From Deinococcus planocerae (GTDB lineage Bacteria; Deinococcota; Deinococci; Deinococcales; Deinococcaceae), in NCBI RefSeq assembly GCF_002869765.1, contig NZ_PNOR01000019.1, positions 1 to 64,000 of the forward strand: DNA of 64,000 nt, given 5' to 3'. The position numbers were made by a program, and so were the translations under genes. Position 1 is the first letter of the stretch. Each line of letters starts with the position of its first letter. A model generated the notes under the pieces. The model was not told where the DNA came from. It saw only the letters and a program-made list of their open reading frames with translations, and did not search any database. This document shows positions 53,876-62,005 of the stretch, in pieces.

Positions 53876-54643
53876 TCAGCCCGAAACCCCCTCCCCCCGT
53901 AGGCGAGCGGCCAGCCACTCCGCCGAGTCCTCCACGACCGCCTGCGGGACGCTGTGCCCGCCGTTCCACCAGCGCAGTTCCTTGGGCTGACTCGCCGCCT
54001 GGAAGAGCCGCTCGGCCTGGTCGGGGCGGATCACCGGGTCGTGGCGACCGTTCACCATCAACAGGGGGCGCCCCGCGAGCGAGCGCACGGCACGGGGGGG
54101 GTCCACGATGGCGCGGGCGACGGCGGTAAGGGGCGTCCCCAGCGGCAGGTCGCCCCCCGCCGCGAGGACGAGGGCCCGGACCTCCCGGCTCTGGGCGGCG
54201 ACGGTCACCCCCAGGAACGTGCCCAGCGAGTAGCCCACCAGGGCCACCCCGTCCGGCCTGACCGCGGGGTGCGAGCGCAAGAACTCCACCCCGGCGGCCC
54301 CCTCACGCAGGGCGAGGCGCCACAGCCGGGCGACCTCCAGCGGGTTACGCAGCGACTGCAACTCCAGCGGGTTGCCGCGTGTGCCGTGCAGCGGCAGGTC
54401 GGGGGCGAGCGAGGCCACCCCGCGCCGCAGCAGCGCCGTCCCCACCGAGTCGGCCATCACGTCCGCGCGCGACGAGTAGCCGTGGAGCAGCAGGGCGGCG
54501 GGCACCCTCACCCCCGGCGAGACGGTGGGCAGTTGCAAGACGGCGGGCACAGAGGCCCCGGCGACCCGCAGATCGAGGCGCAGGCGCGTGCCGCCGGGCA
54601 CCGAGGTCTCTTCGCGCAGGGCGTGCGTGGGGGCGGACGACAT
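53876..54643 (-). CDS. Alpha/beta hydrolase
   Basis: 255-residue serine hydrolase. The nucleophile elbow is GYSLG (about residue 139), the acid D is in NGRHDPVI and the H in NGGHSVP, with the oxyanion LLLHGYSS near residue 51. It belongs to the dienelactone hydrolase/acyl-esterase-like group (DPLPLHGTRG motif). A TACCCT box lies seven bases before the ATG at 54643, so it may be leaderless. Substrate unknown; no operon partner is close. Confidence 0.9.
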   Translation of the reverse strand: MSSAPTHALREETSVPGGTRLRLDLRVAGASVPAVLQLPTVSPGVRVPAALLLHGYSSRADVMADSVGTALLRRGVASLAPDLPLHGTRGNPLELQSLRNPLEVARLWRLALREGAAGVEFLRSHPAVRPDGVALVGYSLGTFLGVTVAAQSREVRALVLAAGGDLPLGTPLTAVARAIVDPPRAVRSLAGRPLLMVNGRHDPVIRPDQAERLFQAASQPKELRWWNGGHSVPQAVVEDSAEWLAARLRGEGVSG

Positions 54644-54953
54644 GGGCCAGAGGGTAGGGCGGGCAGGCGCCGCCTTCCGTGACGGGATTGCCGAAGGTCG
54701 GCGGGGAATACAGTTTGTTCGAGGAGGGGGCTGGGCCGGGAATGGCAGCCTGGCCCCCTCTCCCTTGCGGGTGACCCGGAGAGCTGCGGAGCAGAGGGGT
54801 GGGGTGAGGGGACGTGTGACCAGCTCCGCCCTGTAAACAAAGTCCGAGAGTTTCGAAGTGAACTAGGTTGCCCTGCCCGCCCACCCCCCTCCTGCGGAGC
54901 TGTACCAGTCCCAGCCTCCCCCCTCCGACCCTACCTGTGCCACCCTGAGTGGG
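54644..54953. other. Intergenic stretch without a gene
   Basis: No gene-like frame. It holds C/G-rich blocks reminiscent of the REP-like family (54748-54815) and a short AT-richer patch near 54830-54865. The divergent promoters of the hydrolase and RNase H-fold genes must lie here. Confidence 0.4.
54651..54656 (-). promoter_or_regulatory. -10 box of the hydrolase gene
   Basis: TACCCT on the minus strand, seven bases before the ATG at 54643; no ribosome site is visible. Confidence 0.35.
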
Positions 54954-55766
54954 ATGCCCTCCCCCAGCGACACGGCAGCGGACTCCTCGGAGACGTGGCA
55001 CGTCTACACCGACGGCAGCAGCAAGCATGAGCGGCGACAGACCTTCAGCGGGTGGGCGGCGCGGGCTGTGCAGCCGCAGACACGGCAGGTGCGCCAGGCC
55101 AGCGGGGCGGGGCCCGGCGGCGATTCCCTGGGCGCGGAGACGACGGCGATCCTGGAGGGCCTGCGGCTCGTCCCGGCGGGCGCGGCGGTGCTGCTCCACA
55201 GTGACCTCGACCCGGCGCTCCTGATGGCGGTGCTGGACACGGGCCCTGGCGAGGCGGCCCGCGCCCACCTGCGGAGGGTGGACGTTCGCCCCATCCTGCG
55301 GCACACGGCGGCCCACCACCGGGACATGCACGACGCCGCCCGGGCCGCCGAGGGGGAGGCCCGGGCAGGCTCCCCGGCGGGGGCCGCTTCCCTTTCCAAC
55401 GCTGTGCAGGACGCGCAGTTGCAGGCCCGCACGGGTCAGACGGACGCTGCCGGAACGCGGGGGACCGTGCGGCGCCTGTCCGGAACCACGGGGCCGCTGC
55501 GGCTGCGGATCCTCGGGCTCGCCCCGGGCCGCGTGGGCGGGCGCACGCTCGTCACGCTGACGCTCGGCCTTCCAGACCTCCGGGGCAGCGGCCCGAACGA
55601 GGTGGCGGCCCTCCAGGACGCGCTGGAGGAAACCCTGGCCTCCCTCACACGCGGCACGCTGGTCTCCCTCCAGGTGCCGGAGCGGTGGCGGGAGACGGTG
55701 ACGGCGGCCACGGCAGGGCACGGGGCGGTGCGGGTCGTGGCGGAGGTGGAAGAGCCCGCCCCGTAG
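54954..55766 (+). CDS. RNase H-fold protein with extra C-terminal domain
   Basis: 270 residues. The N-terminal 130 have the RNase HI layout with the acidic set D20 (VYTDGSS), E62 ([10 protein letters not shown]), D84 (LHSDLD) and D124/D127 (HRDMHDAA), so it may cut RNA in RNA-DNA hybrids. The C-terminal 120 residues (starting about [15 protein letters not shown]) form an unrecognised strand/helix domain. The start has no strong ribosome site. It stands alone between a 310-base gap and a hairpin-rich gap. Confidence 0.75.
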   Translation: MPSPSDTAADSSETWHVYTDGSSKHERRQTFSGWAARAVQPQTRQVRQASGAGPGGDSLGAETTAILEGLRLVPAGAAVLLHSDLDPALLMAVLDTGPGEAARAHLRRVDVRPILRHTAAHHRDMHDAARAAEGEARAGSPAGAASLSNAVQDAQLQARTGQTDAAGTRGTVRRLSGTTGPLRLRILGLAPGRVGGRTLVTLTLGLPDLRGSGPNEVAALQDALEETLASLTRGTLVSLQVPERWRETVTAATAGHGAVRVVAEVEEPAP

Positions 55767-55882
55767 CGCATTGGACACACGAACAAGGTCACGCCGAGCC
55801 CTCCGCTTCGCTCAGGGGGAACTCCGCGACGCATCTCCAACGGACCGGGCGCAACCCTTCTTTCGTCAAAAGCTCCGGGACC

Positions 55883-55916
55883 GGCGCCGGGGCGACGCCG
55901 GACTCGCCCCGGCGCC
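55883..55916. terminator. Perfect 13-base-pair hairpin after the RNase H-fold gene
   Basis: GGCGCCGGGGCGA (55883-55895) is perfectly inverted at 55904-55916 with an eight-base loop. It has no T run, so it is either a weak terminator or an mRNA structure upstream of the sugar cluster. Confidence 0.45.
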
Positions 55917-55945
55917 GCGCGAGCGTTGCAACCGGGTGCCCGAAG

Positions 55946-55960
55946 GGTTCCAATGGAACC
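55946..55960. promoter_or_regulatory. Palindrome upstream of the oxidoreductase
   Basis: GGTTCC-AAT-GGAACC is a perfect inverted repeat, directly before an ATG at 55961 that opens a 22-residue frame. It could be an operator of the sugar cluster. Confidence 0.35.
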
Positions 55961-56029
55961 ATGCCCCACAACCCATCCCGAACGGTGAAACCTCCCGAAG
56001 ACGCCCCGCACCCCCGGTGGTTCGCATGA
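55961..56029 (+). CDS. Putative 22-residue leader peptide
   Basis: ATG at 55961 opens a short frame ([20 protein letters not shown] then FA) whose TGA overlaps the ATG of the oxidoreductase (ATGA). There is no ribosome site before it, so it may not be translated. Confidence 0.25.
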   Translation: MPHNPSRTVKPPEDAPHPRWFA

Positions 56030-57195
56030 CCCGCCGCCTGCGGATGGGCATGGTCGGCGGCGGCAAGGACGCCTTCATCGGGGCCGTGCACCGCCACGCC
56101 GCCGCGCTCGACGGGCAGATTGACTTTGTGGCCGGGGCGCTGTCGAGCACGCCGGAGAAGGCCCGCGCCTCCGGGCTCGCCCTCGGGCTCTCTGACGACC
56201 GCAACTACGGTTCGTGGGAAGAGATGCTGGAGCGGGAGCTGGGGCGCGAGGACCGGATCGATTTCGTCTCTGTCGTCACGCCCAACCACCTGCACTATCC
56301 GGTCGCCAGGGCGTTCGCGGAGGCTGGAATCCACGTCGTCAGCGACAAACCTCTGGTCGTCAGCAGCGAGCAGGCGGACGACCTGATCCGGGTGGTGGAG
56401 GCGTCGGGCGTGGTCTTCGCCGTCACCTACAACTACACCGGCTACCCGATGGTGCGGCAGGCCCGCCAGATGGTCCGCTCGGGGCAACTGGGTGAGTTGC
56501 GCAAGGTCACCGTCGAGTACCACCAGGGCTGGCTCGCCCAGGAGCAGGACGAGGAGACCAACAAGCAGGCGGGCTGGCGCACCGACCCGGCCCGCAGCGG
56601 CATGGGCGGCGCCATCGGCGACATCGGCTCCCACGCGGAGAACCTCGTCTCCACCGTCACCGGGCTGGAATTGGAGGCGATCTGCGCCGACCTCACCGCC
56701 TTCGTGCCGGGGCGGCGGCTGGACGACGACGCCAGCGTCCTGCTGCGTTTCCGGGGTGGGGCCAGGGGCCTGCTCACCGTCTCCCAGGTCGAGATAGGCC
56801 GGGAGAACGACCTGCGGCTGAGCGTCTTCGGCACGAGGGGCAGCCTGCACTGGCGGCAGGAGGAGCCCAATCACCTCCTCCACGACACGCTCGACGGTCC
56901 CAGGCAGGTGCTCACGCGCGGGAGCCCGTACCTGAGCGAGGAGGCCAGGCGGGCGACCCGTCTTCCCCCCGGCCACCCCGAGGCGTTCCTGGAAGCCTTC
57001 GCCAACATCTACCTCGGCGCCGCCGCCCACATCCGCGCGAAGGCGCAGGGCCGGGAGCACGTGCCCGACTACCCCACCCCCGACTACCCCACCGTGGAGG
57101 ACGGGGCGCGGGGCGTCCACTTCATCGAGCGCGCGGTGGAAAGCAGCCGGGGCGAGGGAAAGTGGACGGACGCGGCGTGGCGGGCGAGCCGTTGA
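56026..57195 (+). CDS. GFO/IDH/MocA-family sugar oxidoreductase
   Basis: 389 residues. N-terminal Rossmann fold with [16 protein letters not shown], then TPNHLH, the EKP-like SDKPLVV motif, and a C-terminal domain with [10 protein letters not shown]. Such enzymes oxidise or interconvert sugars and inositols using NAD(P). No ribosome site is evident for ATG 56026, which follows the leader frame. It lies upstream of the ABC transporter genes in the same direction (107-base gap), suggesting a shared role in sugar use. Confidence 0.92.
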   Translation: MTRRLRMGMVGGGKDAFIGAVHRHAAALDGQIDFVAGALSSTPEKARASGLALGLSDDRNYGSWEEMLERELGREDRIDFVSVVTPNHLHYPVARAFAEAGIHVVSDKPLVVSSEQADDLIRVVEASGVVFAVTYNYTGYPMVRQARQMVRSGQLGELRKVTVEYHQGWLAQEQDEETNKQAGWRTDPARSGMGGAIGDIGSHAENLVSTVTGLELEAICADLTAFVPGRRLDDDASVLLRFRGGARGLLTVSQVEIGRENDLRLSVFGTRGSLHWRQEEPNHLLHDTLDGPRQVLTRGSPYLSEEARRATRLPPGHPEAFLEAFANIYLGAAAHIRAKAQGREHVPDYPTPDYPTVEDGARGVHFIERAVESSRGEGKWTDAAWRASR

Positions 57196-57263
57196 GGTCG
57201 GGGGGGCGCACGGCAAAAGTTTGAAGTCTATAACAAATCGGCCAATCTCTCCGCCGCCCACGT

Positions 57264-57272
57264 TGTTATGCT
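57264..57272 (+). promoter_or_regulatory. Extended -10 promoter of the solute-binding protein gene
   Basis: TGTTATGCT matches an extended -10 box (TGnTATGCT). The start codon follows at 57303 with a CGGAGGA ribosome site. No clear -35 box is visible. Confidence 0.45.
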
Positions 57273-57302
57273 CGGGGCTAAATGAGCTCATCCGGAGGAC
57301 CT

Positions 57303-58751
57303 ATGAACCGCAGACTGACCCTGACCGCCCTGCTGCTCGCCGCGCCCGCCCTGGCCTCGACGGCGGGAGCCGCGCCCGGCTCGTGGCGGGGCACGATCAA
57401 CATGGCGGCAGCCGACTACACGCCCAACTTCCCCGGTGTGAAAAAGGAAAACCAACTCAAGGTGTTTCAGCAGATCGCCGACGAGTACGAGAAGAGGTAT
57501 CCCGGGATCAAGATCCGGTTCTACACCCAGCCCATCCCCGACACGAACACCATGATCCGGGTAAAGGCGGCGGCGGGCGAGCTGTTCGACGTGTACTGGG
57601 CCCAGGCCTACAGCCTGAACTCCACCCTGCCCAGGGGGGTGGCGGCGGACCTCGCGCCCGCCTTCAAGCAGCCCAACCCGTATGTCCCCGGCAACAAGGC
57701 GTGGCAGGACGTGATGGACAAGGCCCAGCTCGCCGAGGGCCGCAATGCCAACGGCGCCGTGTACACCCTGAGCGGCGACAAGGTGGCGTACACGATCTTT
57801 TACAACAAAGACCTGTTCAAGAAGGCGGGAGTCACCAAGGTACCGACGACCTGGCCCGAACTCATCGCGGCGTCGAAGCGGCTCAACGCGGCGGGCATCT
57901 TTCCCATGCACGCCGTGCCCGCCTACCCGTGGTGGAGCCGCCACTTCCTGACCGACTTCTATTCCAAGGATTACGCGAAGCTCACGGGGTACGACGGGCT
58001 GCCCGGTCAGTCGCCGCTCGACGAGGCGGTGGCGATCCACAAGGGCATCCTGACGCCGAAAGACGACCGCTTCATGTCGTGGTGGCCGGTGATGAAGCAG
58101 TTCACCGACACCTGGCCCAAGGACTACCTCACCGCCGACCCGGCGAAGAACTACGACGCCTTCCAGGACTTCGTGGGCCAGAAGGAAGCGATGCTCTACG
58201 AGGGCAGCTACAAGGTCCGCGAGATGCTCGACGCGGGCGTGAAGTTCCCGGTGGGGGCCTTCAACTTCCCGAAGCTCTCCAAGAACGAGAGCAGGCACGC
58301 GACGGGCGTGAACACGGCGAACGCCTACTCGGGCACGGGCGGCTTCCAGTTCGCGATGAGCACGCCGCTCTCGAACAAGACCATGCGCGAGAAGGGCAAG
58401 ACAGAAGCGGTGCTCGACTGGATGCGCTTTTTCGGTACGCCCAGAAATCTGCAACGCCTGACCGCCGAGCAGGGCACCTACGCGCCCACCTGGCCCGGCA
58501 CGAGCGTGCGGCTGGCGCTGAGCAACTTCGACTCCGGGGCGATCACGACGCAGATCAAGCTGCCCGAGCGCTCCATCGGCGCGCAGAACGCCTCGGCGAA
58601 CCTCGGCTGGGTGGACATGCAGCGCATCTTCGGGCTGTACCTCAGCGGCAACATCACGCTCGACCAGGCCAAGGCCCAGGCGCAGACGGTGCTCGACCGC
58701 GCCGCCCAGGACTACGCCCGCAAGAACAAGGTCGATCTTTCCAAGTACTGA
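57303..58751 (+). CDS. Extracellular sugar-binding protein of an ABC transporter
   Basis: 482 residues. A cleavable signal peptide (about 1-25, AGAAPG end) precedes an extracytoplasmic solute-binding protein of family 1 (carbohydrate). Two lobes with YNKDLFKKAG and TTWPELIAASKRLNAAG, both typical of this class, are visible. No lipobox cysteine is present, so it may be soluble or periplasm-like rather than lipid-anchored. ATG 57303 has CGGAGGA upstream. It is followed by a terminator-like hairpin before the permease genes. Confidence 0.92.
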   Translation: MNRRLTLTALLLAAPALASTAGAAPGSWRGTINMAAADYTPNFPGVKKENQLKVFQQIADEYEKRYPGIKIRFYTQPIPDTNTMIRVKAAAGELFDVYWAQAYSLNSTLPRGVAADLAPAFKQPNPYVPGNKAWQDVMDKAQLAEGRNANGAVYTLSGDKVAYTIFYNKDLFKKAGVTKVPTTWPELIAASKRLNAAGIFPMHAVPAYPWWSRHFLTDFYSKDYAKLTGYDGLPGQSPLDEAVAIHKGILTPKDDRFMSWWPVMKQFTDTWPKDYLTADPAKNYDAFQDFVGQKEAMLYEGSYKVREMLDAGVKFPVGAFNFPKLSKNESRHATGVNTANAYSGTGGFQFAMSTPLSNKTMREKGKTEAVLDWMRFFGTPRNLQRLTAEQGTYAPTWPGTSVRLALSNFDSGAITTQIKLPERSIGAQNASANLGWVDMQRIFGLYLSGNITLDQAKAQAQTVLDRAAQDYARKNKVDLSKY

Positions 58752-58764
58752 AGGAAACCCCCAC

Positions 58765-58830
58765 ATGAGTGACCGTCCGTATCTGCTCACCACCCTGAGT
58801 CACACCTGGCCCATAGGCCGGGCCGCCTGA
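58765..58830 (+). CDS. Putative 21-residue peptide between binding protein and permease
   Basis: ATG at 58765 with AAGGAAA upstream opens a short frame (MSDRPYLLTTLSHTWPIGRA) ending TGA at 58828. It lies 14 bases after the binding-protein stop and just before the hairpin. It may be a spurious frame or a small regulatory peptide. Confidence 0.3.
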   Translation: MSDRPYLLTTLSHTWPIGRAA

Positions 58831-58831
58831 C

Positions 58832-58881
58832 GGCAGGCCGGGAAGGACGCCCACGCGCGCCTCTCCCGGCCTGCCCCTTTT
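58832..58881 (+). terminator. Intra-operon terminator/attenuator hairpin
   Basis: GGCAGGCCGGGA (58832-58843) is perfectly inverted at 58864-58875, followed by CCTTTT. The loop is 20 bases. Such structures after the binding-protein gene commonly lower permease expression relative to the binding protein. Confidence 0.7.
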
Positions 58882-58899
58882 GCCCCACAAGGAGACCCC

Positions 58900-59823
58900 A
58901 TGACCGCCCTGCCCGGTTTTCGCCCCAGCCCCTCCCCCCGGTGGGGCACCCTCGCCCGGTTGCGGCGGGGCTGGCCCGCCTACCTCTTCCTGCTGCCGAC
59001 CCTGCTGCTCGTCGGGTACTTCTCGTACTACCCGGCCTACATCGCGGTCACGCGGGCCTTCACCGACTGGGACGGCCTGAACGTCCCCAACTTCACGGGC
59101 GTGGAGAATTTCCAGCGGGCGGTCAGCGACCCCGTGATGGGGCAGGCCACCCTGAACATGGCGATCTGGGTCGTGCTGGGGCTGATCCTCGCCCTCGTGC
59201 CGCCGCTCCTCATCTCGGAGCTGATCTTCCACCTGCGGGGCCAGCGTCGGCAGTACGCCTACCGGACCCTCTTCGTCATCCCCATCGTGATCCCTTCGCT
59301 GGTGCTGCTGCTCGTGTGGGGCAGCTTTTACCGCAGCGACGGGCTGCTCAACAACCTGCTGGCGTCGGTCGGGCTCAGCGGGCTGCGGCACGACTGGCTG
59401 AGCGACCCGGGCACGGCGCTCTACAGCCTGATCTTCCTGGGCTTTCCGTACGTGGACGCCTTCAACTTCCTGCTGCTGTACGCCGGGCTCCAGGCCATCC
59501 CGCAGGACGTGTTCGACGCCGCGAAGATCGACGGGGCGACGGGGTGGCGGCGGGTGCTGAGGATCGACCTGCCGCTGCTGCGCCCGCAACTCGGGCTGAT
59601 CGCCGTGCTCGCCATCATCGGCAACGTCCAGTACTTCATCAGCCCGCTCGTGCTGACCTCGGGGGGTCCGGGCTTCGCGACGACCGTGCCCGCCCTGCTG
59701 ATGTACTTCACGGCCACGCGGGACGGCGAGTACGGCTACGCGATGGCGATTGCCGTGCTGCTGATGATCCTCGTCGTCGCGCTGACGGGCCTCTCGCGCT
59801 GGCTCAGCCGGGGGTCGAGATGA
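58900..59823 (+). CDS. Sugar ABC transporter permease 1
   Basis: 307 residues with six helices of the MalF-type permease. The inner-membrane signature EAA loop is present (AAKIDGATGWRRVLRIDLPLL). AAGGAGAC precedes the ATG. It overlaps the second permease by four bases (ATGA), so the two are made together. Confidence 0.93.
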   Translation: MTALPGFRPSPSPRWGTLARLRRGWPAYLFLLPTLLLVGYFSYYPAYIAVTRAFTDWDGLNVPNFTGVENFQRAVSDPVMGQATLNMAIWVVLGLILALVPPLLISELIFHLRGQRRQYAYRTLFVIPIVIPSLVLLLVWGSFYRSDGLLNNLLASVGLSGLRHDWLSDPGTALYSLIFLGFPYVDAFNFLLLYAGLQAIPQDVFDAAKIDGATGWRRVLRIDLPLLRPQLGLIAVLAIIGNVQYFISPLVLTSGGPGFATTVPALLMYFTATRDGEYGYAMAIAVLLMILVVALTGLSRWLSRGSR

Positions 59824-60671
59824 CCGCCGGGCCGCGCCGCGTGGGCCTCACGCCGGGCGAGATCGTCCGTCAGGCGGTGCTCGTCCTCTTCGGGCTGCTC
59901 GCCCTCTTCCCGCTGTACTTCAGCCTCGTCAACTCCTTCAAGGACCGGGTGCAGTACGCGGAGAACCTGCTCAACATCCCGTCCACCCTCCACCCTGAGA
60001 ATTACGCGGTGGCCTGGGCGCAGATTCAGGGCCCGCTGCTGAACTCGGTGATCGTGACGGTCACGAGCGTGCTGGCGACGCTGGTGCTCGCTTCCCTGAG
60101 CGCCTACGCCTTCGCGCTGATGGACTTCCCGGGGCGGCACCTGCTGTTCGGGATCACCTTCGCCCTCTTGCTCGTGCCGGAGTTCCTGACGCTGATCCCG
60201 CTGTACGTGCAGATTCGCAACCTGACGCTGCCGAGCAACTACCTGGCGATCATCCTGCCGACCATCGCCGCCGGGCAACCTTTCGCCATCCTGGTGCTGC
60301 GGGCGGCCTTCGAGGCGATCCCCAAGGACATGTTGGAGGCCGCGCGGCTCGACGGGGCCGGTCACCTGCAACTCTTGCGCCGGATCGTGCTGCCGATCAG
60401 CCTGCCCATCCTGATCTCCGTGGCGATCATCCGCCTGATCCCGGTGTGGAACGAGTACCTGCTGCCCTCGCTCGTCCTCGACGAGGCGCACCGCACCCTG
60501 CCCGTCGCGCTGGTGAATTTCCAGGGAGGCGGGGCCGCCACCGCCGTCACGCCGAACTACGGGGCGCTGATGGCCTCCTACGTGCTCTCGGCGGTGCCGC
60601 TGCTCGTGCTCTTCGCCTTCCTGATGCGCTACTACATCCAGGGCGTGACGAGCGGCGGGGTGAAGGGGTAA
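59820..60671 (+). CDS. Sugar ABC transporter permease 2
   Basis: 283 residues, MalG-type permease with six helices and the EAA loop (EAARLDGAGHLQLLRRIVLP). Its ATG overlaps the previous stop. No ATP-binding subunit gene follows, as in many Gram-positive and Deinococcus sugar operons where one shared ATPase (MsmK/UgpC-type) serves several transporters. A bidirectional terminator follows. Confidence 0.93.
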   Translation: MTAGPRRVGLTPGEIVRQAVLVLFGLLALFPLYFSLVNSFKDRVQYAENLLNIPSTLHPENYAVAWAQIQGPLLNSVIVTVTSVLATLVLASLSAYAFALMDFPGRHLLFGITFALLLVPEFLTLIPLYVQIRNLTLPSNYLAIILPTIAAGQPFAILVLRAAFEAIPKDMLEAARLDGAGHLQLLRRIVLPISLPILISVAIIRLIPVWNEYLLPSLVLDEAHRTLPVALVNFQGGGAATAVTPNYGALMASYVLSAVPLLVLFAFLMRYYIQGVTSGGVKG

Positions 60672-60691
60672 CGCCGTGCACCACAGGAAAA

Positions 60692-60720
60692 GGGCCCGGC
60701 ATTCCACCGGGCCCCTTTCG
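60692..60720. terminator. Bidirectional terminator after the sugar permease
   Basis: GGGCCCGG (60692-60699) pairs with CCGGGCCC (60707-60714). It is preceded by AAAA and followed by TTT, so it can serve both the permease operon and the convergent DUF4142 gene. Confidence 0.65.
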
Positions 60721-60742
60721 CTGTCTGTTTTGCTGGACGGAT

Positions 60743-61282
60743 TTAGCTTCCCGGCAGCGCCTTGGCCTCTTCGAGATGGCGCGCCACGGCGGGCTGGATC
60801 TTCGCCGCGTAGGCGCCAACCTGCTGGTCTTTGCTCAGGGGGCGGTAGGTCTCGATCAGGTCGAGGGTCATCTGGTGCCCGTTGACCTGCACGTTCTTGT
60901 AGGCCGCGTCGAAGGCCGCGCCCGAGAGCGTGGTCAGGCGGTTGTACAGCAGGCGCTGATCCGCGCCCGGCTTGTCGGCGATACGCACGCCCTTGGCGTT
61001 GGCGAGGGCCCGCAGCTCGGCCTGGGCGCGGGTGTGCTCGGTGATCATCTGCTGGGCGTAGGCGCGCACGTTCTGGTTCGTGCTCTTTTGCAGGGCGAGC
61101 TGCGAGGTCGTGATCTCCGTGAGGTTGCTCATGCTCGCCACTTCCATGAACAGCACGTCGGTGTCGTTCGAGACCTGCGCGGTGGTCACGGGCCCGACGG
61201 GCTGCCCCTGGGCGCCCCCGGCGAGCGCAGCGGGAATGACGAGACTCAAGGCGGTGGCGGCAGTCAGAAGACGTTTATGCAT
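60743..61282 (-). CDS. DUF4142 exported protein
   Basis: 179 residues with a signal peptide (MHKRLLTAATALSLVIPAAL) and a four-helix DUF4142 body, a ferritin-like bundle (FMEVASMSNLTEITTSQLAL). Function of the family is unknown; members are found in the cell envelope and are often stress-linked. ATG 61282 has GGAGGGT upstream. The in-frame upstream start is rejected because it precedes the signal peptide with no ribosome site. Confidence 0.9.
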   Translation of the reverse strand: MHKRLLTAATALSLVIPAALAGGAQGQPVGPVTTAQVSNDTDVLFMEVASMSNLTEITTSQLALQKSTNQNVRAYAQQMITEHTRAQAELRALANAKGVRIADKPGADQRLLYNRLTTLSGAAFDAAYKNVQVNGHQMTLDLIETYRPLSKDQQVGAYAAKIQPAVARHLEEAKALPGS

Positions 61283-61453
61283 GGTGGACCCTCCGTTGTT
61301 GGACTCCCCCACAGCTTGGCAGAGCGGAGCCCACCGTCCATCCGCCCCGCCTTCATCCAGCCGTGACGCCTTCCAAAGACAGCCTTGAGCCCTTTGAGCG
61401 GCGTATGAAAAGCTACGGTGGGGACTCGGGTTTCGTTGTGACAAGCCGACCTT

Positions 61454-61469
61454 ATAGAAGAGCTTCTAT
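61454..61469. promoter_or_regulatory. Palindromic operator candidate
   Basis: ATAGAAG-AG-CTTCTAT is a perfect inverted repeat in an AT-rich island between two divergent genes. Confidence 0.45.
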
Positions 61470-61484
61470 CAGTTGCCTCCTCTC

Positions 61485-61519
61485 TTTCTTTGTGAGCTGA
61501 ATCAATTTCTTTGTCAGCT
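61485..61519. promoter_or_regulatory. Direct repeats 21 bases apart
   Basis: TTTCTTTGTGAGCT (61485-61498) and TTTCTTTGTCAGCT (61506-61519) are nearly identical and exactly two helical turns apart, which suggests a bound regulator on one face of the DNA. Confidence 0.45.
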
Positions 61520-61569
61520 CCTGAAGAGGTCTTGGGGAAAACGCCACACGAGTTGAGGCTCGCTTCCCC

Positions 61570-61938
61570 ATGCTGGGGCGCATGAAACCCATTTCCCCGC
61601 GTCTGCACGGCATCATCGATTACGTCGCCTGCGGCACGATGGTCGCCGCGCCCTCGCTGCTGGGGCTGAACGGCACCGCCCGCACCGCGTCGTACGCCTT
61701 CGCGGGCACGTACTTCGTGATCAGCGCCCTGACCGACTATCCTCCCGCCCTGAGCCGGATGATTCCCTTCCCCCTCCACGGCAAGATCGAGCTGTCGAGC
61801 GTGCCCGCGCTGGCGGCCCTGCCCTTCCTGGTGAGTGCCCTGAAGGGGTCCAAGGAGCGCGCGTACTTCCTGGGGCTGGCGGGCGTCGTGGTGGGCACCT
61901 ACAGCCTCACCGACTGGGAGGCGAATCCGGACGCCTGA
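61570..61938 (+). CDS. Small four-helix membrane protein
   Basis: 122 residues with four hydrophobic helices. It begins MLGRMKPISPRLHGIIDYVA; the HGIIDY opening resembles SPW-repeat membrane proteins. Either ATG 61570 or 61582 could start it. Function unknown. It ends 67 bases before the convergent GH43 gene. Confidence 0.75.
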   Translation: MLGRMKPISPRLHGIIDYVACGTMVAAPSLLGLNGTARTASYAFAGTYFVISALTDYPPALSRMIPFPLHGKIELSSVPALAALPFLVSALKGSKERAYFLGLAGVVVGTYSLTDWEANPDA

Positions 61939-62005
61939 CAAGACGGGAAAGGAGAGCAGGAGGCCGCGGCGAATGCGGCCTCCTGCTCTCCCGGGTTCTG
62001 GCGCG

